Part shown: positions 15,285 to 20,295 of the stretch, piece after piece
Numbering within the stretch: the first letter of the stretch is position 1
How the letters are laid out: every line of letters starts with the position of its first letter
Source: Chitinophagaceae bacterium
Lineage (GTDB): Bacteria > Bacteroidota > Bacteroidia > Chitinophagales > Chitinophagaceae
DNA: 20,295 nucleotides
Direction of reading: 5' to 3'
NCBI GenBank assembly: GCA_021151685.1
Contig: JAGKWS010000076.1
Location: 1-20,295, forward strand
Program-made: the position numbers and the translations under genes
Notes under the pieces: model-generated
The model's input: only the letters and a program-made list of their open reading frames with translations
Told to the model about the DNA's origin: nothing
Databases searched by the model: none

Positions 15285-15614
15285 CTATTGCCCGCCCAGT
15301 CCCGCCTGCACCAGAGCTAACAATGCAGTATTGTCTGCATGAAAAAATGCCGGATCAAAAAGCTCGCGTGGAAGTATGAACCACGACGGCACACCATTGG
15401 GCGCGGGGGCACCATGACACATAACGTCACCTGCCATCTTTTGGGTATCGGTGCGCTCCTTATGTGCTACATTCCACCGTATGCCTATGTGTGGGGTGCC
15501 TTCCCAGTCTATAGTAGCCAACGAAAAGCCATCGGGGCCGCCGTCGTGCAGTATATGAACACTGCGTATGTAGCGGCGCGGATTGGTAATGCTATGGGGT
15601 GGGTGGTATTGCAT
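15285..15614 (-). CDS. Short conserved hypothetical protein
   Basis: A 109-residue soluble protein. Key phrases are HDGGPDGFSLATIDWEG, HIGIRWNVAHKE and GVPSWFILPRELF. I recall this general pattern from unannotated Bacteroidota proteins, but no function is known to me. The frame extends up to 15680, but the ATG at 15614 gives the conserved-looking N-terminus MQYHPPHS, while the extra residues are poor in structure. Several histidine, tryptophan and cysteine residues hint at a compact fold. It converges with the DUF4402 gene, whose terminator is 24 nt away, and the stem-loop at 15739 lies upstream of it. Confidence 0.65.
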   Translation of the reverse strand: MQYHPPHSITNPRRYIRSVHILHDGGPDGFSLATIDWEGTPHIGIRWNVAHKERTDTQKMAGDVMCHGAPAPNGVPSWFILPRELFDPAFFHADNTALLALVQAGLGGQ

Positions 15615-15738
15615 GGTAGTATAGCGGTTGGTTGAGATGAGTGCGGTTGCACATGTGGGCAAGTGGTAGCACTCATCCAAATTTGAGAAGGGGCAGTATA
15701 AACAGGTATGCAGTGTTTTACCCCGTTGGAAAGCTTAT

Positions 15739-15770
15739 GCCGTCAGGTTGCACAAATGTAGTCTGACGGC
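15739..15770 (-). terminator. Stem-loop 3' of the fusion gene
   Basis: GCCGTCAG (15739-15746) pairs with CTGACGGC (15763-15770) around a 16-nt loop, 11 nt beyond the stop of the minus-strand fusion gene. It lacks a T run, so it is a weak terminator or a 3'-end structure. Confidence 0.4.
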
Positions 15771-15781
15771 TGTTCAAAATG

Positions 15782-16498
15782 CTATTTATTGTTCATGGCC
15801 ATGGTCAGCAGCAAGAAGCTTTCTTCGCAGGCAAGCACACTATGGGTGATGTTTTCATGCAGGGCTATCATGCCCCCTGTTGTCAACTGCGTAGTTGTCT
15901 GTTCGGTAGTGAAATCTATTTTCCCTTCCAATACTTGCACACTAAGCATGCCATTGGCCTTGTGCGGTTTCAGGCTGGCGTTGCGATGCAGCCCCATGAG
16001 CACAATGCGCATCGTGTCTGATTTGAGGAGCGTGATGGCATTACGGTCGCTCCCGGCCCATGTAGTTTCACTCTTTAGCCGGGCAATGAGCTCGGGTAGC
16101 CTCATCGCTACCTGCTGCGCATCCAATACCCGGCTACCTTCGGGCCGTTGCGGGGTGGCTTCGTTCTTTTTTATTTGTACAGAATGCTGCAATTGGTGGG
16201 TTTGCAGTTTCTCTACCAGTTTCGATGAGGTCTCATCGGCCGATATGCCATACCCGTTTACCAAAATTCCTTTTACGCCATGTTTGGCCGAAGAGATTGC
16301 ATACACAATAGATTCATCATCGGGATTGGTAGCCCCTTCAAAACGATAGACCATATCAATCTGAAATTCATCGGGCGATAGCACCGTGTTGTTATGATGG
16401 CATATCAGGCATTCCTGATGTATGTTGAAGTCCAGTGTATAGCCTGCTTGTACCAAACTGTTTACTGTCTCCGATAATGTTCCATAGTTTTCATTCAT
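15782..16498 (-). CDS. Fusion of a PRPP-synthetase-like small domain and a cupin
   Basis: A 238-residue cytosolic protein with two parts. Residues 1-101 (YGTLSETVNSLVQAGY, DEFQIDMVYRFEG, TNPDDESIVYAISS, HGVKGILVNGYG) match the roughly 100-residue Bacteroidota proteins that are often labelled phosphoribosylpyrophosphate synthetase although they lack the real enzyme's motifs. A charged linker follows. Residues about 155-235 (MRIVLMGLHRNASLKPHKA, LSVQVLEGKIDFTTE, GGMIALHENITHSV) form a single cupin barrel with H179 and H219 as possible metal ligands, fewer than in canonical cupins. I know both as separate small genes, so the in-frame fusion suggests a joint function. Stop and start are clear; no lesion is seen. 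Ligand unknown. Confidence 0.82.
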   Translation of the reverse strand: MNENYGTLSETVNSLVQAGYTLDFNIHQECLICHHNNTVLSPDEFQIDMVYRFEGATNPDDESIVYAISSAKHGVKGILVNGYGISADETSSKLVEKLQTHQLQHSVQIKKNEATPQRPEGSRVLDAQQVAMRLPELIARLKSETTWAGSDRNAITLLKSDTMRIVLMGLHRNASLKPHKANGMLSVQVLEGKIDFTTEQTTTQLTTGGMIALHENITHSVLACEESFLLLTMAMNNK

Positions 16499-16805
16499 GG
16501 TGTGTTGTTATTTGTGGTGATGCAAAATAGTTTGTGCGTACAGTCTTCTTTATCAAGTCTTTATGCCGTCATGCGCTGCGGCTACAGCAGCAGATTGCAG
16601 GAGCCTTATCAGGAAACGGTATCCGGCTTGTCCAGTCAATCTCAACTGCTTTTGTGTTGAAAACGAATTCGCTACATTAAAGTTAACTACTTTCTATTTC
16701 AAATACCCTGATAGTAAACAGGGGCCAATGGCGAGGCTTTTGGGGAGATGGGGGAAGTAACACAATTTGGCATCAGTGTCATGCACGGCATCGATGCATA
16801 CAGCC
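16499..16805. other. Gene-free region between two minus-strand genes
   Basis: No frame with plausible protein composition is seen. TATTTTGC on the minus strand (16529-16522), just upstream of the fusion gene, is an imperfect -7 element. GCATCGATGC, near 16790, is a perfect 10-nt palindrome downstream of the DoxX-like gene. Otherwise nothing is recognised. Confidence 0.4.
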
Positions 16806-17177
16806 CTACCCCCTCCGGTACATTTTGTGCCACGAAAAGTACGATACAAGGGTGACGGCAATAAGCACGGCCATCATGCCAAACATAATGCCCGATGGCC
16901 CGGCCTTGGCGGTAACGGCATAGGTAGCCCCCACCATATCGAACATCAGGCCCGCATAGGCCCACTCCTTTATGCGGTAGTAGCCGGGCATCAGCAGGGC
17001 TATGCTGCCCAGTATCTTGGCTATGCTGATGAACGGCACAAAGTAGGCCGGGAAGCCAAGACCTACTATAAAGTTGACGGCCTCGGGCTGGTTGATGGCA
17101 CCACCAAATGACGAGACAATCATAAAACCTGCTATTAGCACGGTGCTTACCCAAAAGGTGATTTTTGTTTGCTTCAT
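16806..17177 (-). CDS. DoxX-like membrane protein
   Basis: A 123-residue inner-membrane protein with four hydrophobic segments: FWVSTVLIAGFMIVSSF, then VPFISIAKILGSIALLMPG, then WAYAGLMFDMVGATYAV, then GIMFGMMAVLIAVTLVSYF. The A-K-I-L-G-x-I-A-L-L and R-I-K-E-W-A-Y-A-G motifs are those of the DoxX/DoxX-like family, whose members are linked with redox or thiol homeostasis in some bacteria, while most remain uncharacterised. The frame runs further upstream to 17261, but the ATG at 17177 gives MKQTKITFW directly before the first membrane segment and lies about 20 nt after a convincing promoter. It is monocistronic on this evidence. Confidence 0.85.
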   Translation of the reverse strand: MKQTKITFWVSTVLIAGFMIVSSFGGAINQPEAVNFIVGLGFPAYFVPFISIAKILGSIALLMPGYYRIKEWAYAGLMFDMVGATYAVTAKAGPSGIMFGMMAVLIAVTLVSYFSWHKMYRRG

Positions 17178-17196
17178 AACCTCTGTTTGTATGCTA

Positions 17197-17226
17197 TAAA
17201 GATAGCAGGCTTTGCCGGGCTTGCAA
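17197..17226 (-). promoter_or_regulatory. Putative promoter of the DoxX-like gene
   Basis: On the minus strand, TTG (17226-17224), 19 nt, then TATCTTTA (17204-17197), one base from the -7 consensus. It ends about 20 nt before the ATG and supports that start. Confidence 0.55.
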
Positions 17227-17267
17227 GGTGGTACTTGCGACAATAATGGGGGAAATTCCAAAGTCCA

Positions 17268-17291
17268 GATTATAAATTTCGGATTATAAAT
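17268..17291. repeat. Direct repeat GATTATAAAT upstream of the DoxX-like gene
   Basis: Two identical 10-mers at 17268-17277 and 17282-17291, spaced 14 nt start to start, lie about 90 nt upstream of the DoxX-like start and next to the terminator of the preceding lipoprotein gene. They are possible regulator sites. Confidence 0.35.
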
Positions 17292-17294
17292 CCC

Positions 17295-17335
17295 AAAAAT
17301 CCACTGGCCGAAGCGTTGAGTTTCGGCCAGTGGAT
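17295..17335 (-). terminator. Rho-independent terminator of the 17356-18339 lipoprotein gene
   Basis: Positions 17299-17312 pair with 17322-17335 over 14 bp around a 9-nt loop (core CCACTGGCCGAA). On the minus strand the stem is followed by a T-rich ATTTTTGGG. It lies 20 nt after the lipoprotein stop. Confidence 0.85.
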
Positions 17336-17355
17336 ATAGGTATTAAGAGATCTGC

Positions 17356-18339
17356 TTAGAAGGCCGTTAGTGTAGCGGCCATCTCGTCTTTCGAGTTTTT
17401 TGTCATGGTGGCCTCTATGGTCATGCCGTCGGTTATTGGTTGTTCGGTTTTGTAATAGTACCAGTTGTTTTTGTCGTAGGGCACCAAAATCATGAACTTC
17501 TGCGTAACGCCGGTAGGTGCCAAGCCTTTGTAGGTAAGCGTTTGCGTTTCTCTATCAAACGACTCCTGATACATGGTAGTGGCTACACGCTGGGCGGAAA
17601 GCCCCATGAAAGCAGTACTCCAAACGTTGCCTGCAAACGACATGTTTGCGAGTTTCACCTTCACCGTAATGTTTTGCCCCGTACCACTGTAGGGGTGGTG
17701 GCACCCCACCCAATTGAATGATGTGCAGGAGTCGAACATATAGTAATCGCCGGCAGTAAGTACAACAGAAGATGTGCTTACGCTGCCCGGCCCCAATACC
17801 TTGGTGCCCAAAACGCCATCGCTTCCTCCCCATGTAACCATGCCATCTTTGGCATATGTATTGCCAAAGAAGAGCTCCCTTGGGCCGGTGCCCGGGGTTA
17901 GATTGGTGGGAAAGCCTATGCCATATTTATTCACTTTCACTTCGTTCCCGCCTATTGTTGCCTTTATAAATACTTGCCCCCCGCTGGTGAGTACCGCTGC
18001 AGAGGTAGTGGTAGATGTATAATATTTCAGCATGTCGCCGGCTTTATACATTTCTGTCAGTTCTATACTCACATTGCCACTTGTAATGACATTGCCGTTA
18101 TTGTCTCTGAAAGAATTGGGGTAAAAACGAAGAAAAGTACCCTGCGGGCCTACAATTTCCTGAGGTATGCCTGCCGTTACGCTGAGTGCCGTGGACGAAC
18201 CTTGCAACTCTTTCAAGATCGCTACAGTATTATCTATCAGTATGGTAGTGTTACCACCCTCGTAGTTGCTTTTCTTGCATGCTGTAAGCGATAGTGCAGC
18301 GGCCGCTACGGCGAGCTTTGCTGTGTTGGTGTAATTCAT
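17356..18339 (-). CDS. Lipoprotein with beta-sandwich domains, unknown function
   Basis: A 327-residue protein with a typical lipobox signal (AVAAAALSLTACKKS, Cys at 21). The mature part starts with a low-complexity linker and continues as beta-rich sequence. The segments RFYPNSFRDNNGNVITSGN, VSIELTEMYKAGDMLKY and SGGQVFIKATIGGNEV correspond to a pattern common in Bacteroidota surface lipoproteins (preservation of 'F-x-D-x-x-G-x-x-V-x-G-x-V'). A cysteine pair (DSCTSFNWVGCHHP) may be disulfide-bonded. It is probably a surface or periplasmic protein. It has its own terminator. Upstream, TATCTTCG on the minus strand about 60 nt before the ATG is a weak -7 candidate. No specific function is recognised. 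Confidence 0.82.
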   Translation of the reverse strand: MNYTNTAKLAVAAAALSLTACKKSNYEGGNTTILIDNTVAILKELQGSSTALSVTAGIPQEIVGPQGTFLRFYPNSFRDNNGNVITSGNVSIELTEMYKAGDMLKYYTSTTTSAAVLTSGGQVFIKATIGGNEVKVNKYGIGFPTNLTPGTGPRELFFGNTYAKDGMVTWGGSDGVLGTKVLGPGSVSTSSVVLTAGDYYMFDSCTSFNWVGCHHPYSGTGQNITVKVKLANMSFAGNVWSTAFMGLSAQRVATTMYQESFDRETQTLTYKGLAPTGVTQKFMILVPYDKNNWYYYKTEQPITDGMTIEATMTKNSKDEMAATLTAF

Positions 18340-18582
18340 CAGGATATTTTTTGGTGTTTTTAGAATAGACGTATTTGCGAAGATAATGGTTGGGTAACAG
18401 CCAATTGTGTTTTTTTTAAGATTGGCTTTGGTGGTGATGGATGGGGTGTACGTAGGGCTATTCCGGATTGCTGGGGAATGCGAAACTTAGACCGGGATAG
18501 AAAATTTGATTAATTAGTGAATACTCGGTTCGGCTTTCGGAAGGAAGTGATCTCATTTGTAATATAATGTTTATATTGTAGC

Positions 18583-19029
18583 ATGCAAGCCCGATTGATT
18601 ATAGGAATATGCTGTCTCATGGTATTTGTGCGGGTAGAAGGGGTTGCTGCGCAAGAGAATTTGTTATATCCGCTTACCAGAGATACACTCAATCAGTATG
18701 CAGATAGTCTCACACTGACTGGTAAGATTGAATACTATTCAGGCGTGTCTCCTCAGTGCGGTTCCATATGTACATCATCCGTTCTTGTTTTCAGATTGAC
18801 TGAACAATCGCCAGATTACCCACATTCACATATTTATGTGGCATTTACTTGTTTTCACAGAATAAACAAGAAGGACAGGAATAAAACGATGCGAATAATA
18901 GTGAAGAAAATTGCTATGGATGATCGTAGTTGTTTTTGGGAGGAACGCCGTACTAACCCATTCGATACAAAAGGGGTGCCGTTTTACCATTTGGTTGGGT
19001 ATGCAGTTGAGGGTAAACATGGGCATTGA
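18583..19029 (+). CDS. Hypothetical exported protein
   Basis: A 148-residue protein with a hydrophobic N-terminal signal (LIIGICCLMVFVRVEGVAAQ, likely cut after the Q at about 24). The mature region is small, with three cysteines and many aromatic residues. It starts with NLLYPLTRDTLNQYADSLTLTGKIEYYSG, in which the hydrophobic pattern is normal for a secreted globular protein. No family is recognised. The base composition appears more AT-rich than that of the housekeeping genes. The 243-nt region before it (18340-18582) shows no recognised gene, and its -7 elements are poor. It converges with the gene ending at 19117, and no terminator is visible between them. Confidence 0.55.
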   Translation: MQARLIIGICCLMVFVRVEGVAAQENLLYPLTRDTLNQYADSLTLTGKIEYYSGVSPQCGSICTSSVLVFRLTEQSPDYPHSHIYVAFTCFHRINKKDRNKTMRIIVKKIAMDDRSCFWEERRTNPFDTKGVPFYHLVGYAVEGKHGH

Positions 19030-19116
19030 TGTTTGCAGGTTGTTCCGGTTTTCACAGTTATAGGGTATACTGGTGAAGATCGAAAGCTATTCCCGACGGT
19101 AATGCTGCAAAAACAG

Positions 19117-19713
19117 TCAATAATGTATTCTGTTCGCTTCTAAAGTGTAAGGGTTAACATTGAAGTAATAAAAGACGCGAATCAAGCTATCTGGTAATAT
19201 TTCGCCTACCCAAACATTTGCCCTAGTGTTTTTTAGTAGTAAAAATCCAACACTTATTTGGCGGCTACCGTGAGAAACGGAGTCAAGGTAGCTGCTCATT
19301 TCTTTTATATAACCTATTGAATATATTATTTTTGTAATTGTATCTCTTCTGTTGCTAAAAAAGAAAGAATCTACCTGAGCGTCAAATTTTGTTTGCCACC
19401 CATTACCATTTATGTCGTAAAGATATGTGTTCACCACACGGTTATATGCTTCTATCCCTTTTAGTTTGGAAGAAGACATAATGCAGCCACCAGCTATTTT
19501 ATACTGAAATCCAAATTTGGGGGCAAGAAACATCGCTTCCTTTTCCGACATCTTTGGTTTACCAAAGAGTATTATTTTGGGCCTACCCCTTATGATGTCC
19601 CATTTCGCAATAAAGTAGTTGTATGGGGTAAACAGACCGCAACAGAAATGCAGGATTGTCAACAAAGCTACAAATAGCATTGCTGTTACAATTATCACCG
19701 TCCTATTTTTCAC
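19117..19713 (-). CDS. Hypothetical membrane-anchored protein
   Basis: About 198 residues. An N-terminal hydrophobic segment (VIIVTAMLFVALLTILHFCC) is followed by a soluble domain with KPKMSEKEAMFLAPKFGFQYKIAG and a strand-rich C-terminal half (SVGFLLLKNTRANVWVGEI). It is probably a single-pass inner-membrane protein with a periplasmic domain, or an uncleaved exported protein. The first possible codon is a GTG at 19725; I prefer the GTG at 19713, which gives a usual M-K-N-R-T start, but both fit the promoter at 19754-19761. Composition is AT-rich. No family is recognised. Confidence 0.55.
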   Translation of the reverse strand: MKNRTVIIVTAMLFVALLTILHFCCGLFTPYNYFIAKWDIIRGRPKIILFGKPKMSEKEAMFLAPKFGFQYKIAGGCIMSSSKLKGIEAYNRVVNTYLYDINGNGWQTKFDAQVDSFFFSNRRDTITKIIYSIGYIKEMSSYLDSVSHGSRQISVGFLLLKNTRANVWVGEILPDSLIRVFYYFNVNPYTLEANRIHY

Positions 19714-19753
19714 TGCTAGTAGCACACCTTATGGCAGATTAAATGCTGCACCT

Positions 19754-19761
19754 CAAAATTA
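19754..19761 (-). promoter_or_regulatory. Putative -7 box of the gene ending at 19117
   Basis: On the minus strand TAATTTTG is a perfect TAnnTTTG match, about 30-40 nt before the possible GTG starts (19725 or 19713). Confidence 0.5.
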
Positions 19762-19807
19762 AAGAAGCGTAAAAAAGGAAATTCCACACTTGTGTTAGTG
19801 GCATGAA

Positions 19808-19842
19808 TTCCGGCGAGTCCTGTAAGAGAGGGCTCGCCGGAA
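19808..19842. repeat. Hairpin A of an inverted pair
   Basis: Positions 19808-19820 pair with 19830-19842 over 13 bp (one wobble) around a 9-nt loop. The left arm begins TTCCGGCGAG. It lies in a divergent promoter region, not after a gene, so a terminator role is unlikely. Confidence 0.6.
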
Positions 19843-19856
19843 ATTTGTATGTCTTA

Positions 19857-19882
19857 GCCGAGTCTCTCGAAGAGGACTCGGC
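19857..19882. repeat. Hairpin B, related to hairpin A in opposite orientation
   Basis: GCCGAGTC (19857-19864) pairs with GACTCGGC (19875-19882). Read on the other strand, the sequence CGAGTCCTCTTCGAGAG closely resembles CGAGTCCTGTAAGAGAG of hairpin A. This suggests that the two are inverted copies of one short element. Confidence 0.6.
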
Positions 19883-20003
19883 GGCAATATGATTGTTCCG
19901 GCTGTCTCGGTCAGGTGATGTTGGCGTAGTTCGGAAGCGATTTTTGGCCAATGGGGGGCAAGAGAGATACCTCGGTAAATAAAAAAAAGTTAAATAAAAC
20001 ACA

Positions 20004-20031
20004 TTTAACCACAAAAACATATGTATCTTCA
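20004..20031 (+). promoter_or_regulatory. Putative promoter of the delta-60 repeat gene
   Basis: TTTAAC (from 20004) and TATCTTCA (20024-20031), spaced 16 nt, resemble the Bacteroidota promoter with mismatches. The second box ends 15 nt before the TTG start at 20047. Confidence 0.4.
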
Positions 20032-20046
20032 TTCAAACGCTATACC

Positions 20047-20295
20047 TTGAAAACACTACTCGCCACGCTGCTTTTATTGTGCCACTACGGCATAGCCACC
20101 CACAGCCATGCACAAGCATCTTTCTTCGACCCCACATTTGGGGTGGGGGGTAAAGTGATAGTAAACGAAGAGGGAAGATTCAATGCAGTAGCGGTGCAGC
20201 CCGATGGAAAAATAGTGGTGGCAGGGCCAACAGAATTTGGCGCACTGGTAGCACGGTATAAGGAAAACGGCACACCCGATAGCAGTTTTGGGGTA
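20047..20295 (+). CDS. Delta-60 repeat secreted protein (5' part only)
   Basis: The frame is open for 83 codons from TTG 20047 to the window edge. The N-terminus is a signal peptide (TLLATLLLLCHYGIATHSHAQ, likely cut near residue 24), followed by ASFFDPTFGVGGKV, AVAVQPDGKIVVAG and ALVARYKENGTPDSSFG. These are the recurring phrases of delta-60 repeats, which form beta-propeller-like arrays in secreted Bacteroidota proteins; such proteins often end with a type IX secretion C-terminal signal, not visible here. No upstream ATG gives the signal peptide, so a TTG start is the simplest choice. The remainder of the gene lies beyond the window. Confidence 0.85.
   Translation, partial: MKTLLATLLLLCHYGIATHSHAQASFFDPTFGVGGKVIVNEEGRFNAVAVQPDGKIVVAGPTEFGALVARYKENGTPDSSFGV

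Larger units (their letters stand above)
19726..20046. other. Divergent intergenic region with two related hairpins
   Basis: It contains promoter elements for both flanking genes and two stem-loops (19808-19842 and 19857-19882), listed separately. A minus-strand frame covering 19739-20032 lies entirely over these structures and appears spurious. Nothing else is recognised. Confidence 0.45.

Noticed and set aside
16563..16760. 65-codon plus-strand frame in a gene-free stretch
   Set aside because: Random-looking composition, no promoter or start context, and it ends in a low-complexity G-rich stretch.
19739..20032. 97-codon minus-strand frame in the divergent intergenic region
   Set aside because: It runs through both hairpins and both promoter regions, and its composition (Ser/Pro/Arg-rich middle) follows the palindromes rather than a protein.
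1..20295. CRISPR array, tRNA, rRNA, transposase or integrase
   Set aside because: No regularly spaced repeats, cloverleaf sequences, rRNA-like stretches or recombinase motifs were recognised on either strand.

Overview
The window looks like a chromosomal segment from a Bacteroidota bacterium, most likely of the Chitinophagales/Chitinophagaceae type. The reasons are perfect or near-perfect Bacteroidota -7 boxes (TAnnTTTG) in front of many genes and no convincing Shine-Dalgarno sequences. The gene content also fits: DUF4402 secreted protein, delta-60 repeat protein, 'LxxC' lipoproteins, a DUF6624-like protein, an OmpA-tailed protein, and a stand-alone phosphoribosylpyrophosphate-synthetase-like domain. 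Isoleucine is often encoded by ATA.

Layout. 1-2039 (-): polyphosphate kinase Ppk1, lacking only its last residues. 2294-3886 (+): a two-gene module of an SMC/ABC-like AAA ATPase broken by one in-frame TGA, followed 15 nt later by a small protein with a D-x14-ExK nuclease-like motif. 3888-6112 (-): a two-gene unit of a DUF6624-like secreted protein and an OmpA-domain protein that is frameshifted at least once and probably twice. 6400-8324 (+): S4-domain RNA-binding protein and the MgtE magnesium transporter. 8370-10091 (+): a large polytopic membrane protein. 10176-11809 (+): a cytosolic protein of unknown function and a lipoprotein with YD-repeat-like segments. 12053-12763 (+): UMP kinase PyrH, closed by a 20-bp perfect palindrome. 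12852-14290 (-): a small membrane protein and a lipoprotein. 14646-15170 (+): DUF4402 protein with its own terminator. 15285-18339 (-): a short conserved protein, a PRPP-synthetase-like/cupin fusion, a DoxX-like membrane protein and a lipoprotein. 18583-19029 (+) and 19117-19713 (-): two hypothetical exported or anchored proteins. From 20047 (+): the start of a delta-60 repeat protein.

Housekeeping genes (ppk, mgtE, pyrH, S4 protein) are interspersed with envelope proteins of unknown function. The most unusual part is 2.2-6.1 kb, which by eye is more AT-rich than the mgtE/8370 region. It holds the ATPase/nuclease-like pair, which resembles compact ATPase-effector defence modules. It also holds three apparent coding lesions within about 2 kb, so the region is either decaying or carries assembly errors. 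No rRNA, tRNA, CRISPR array, transposase or integrase was recognised.
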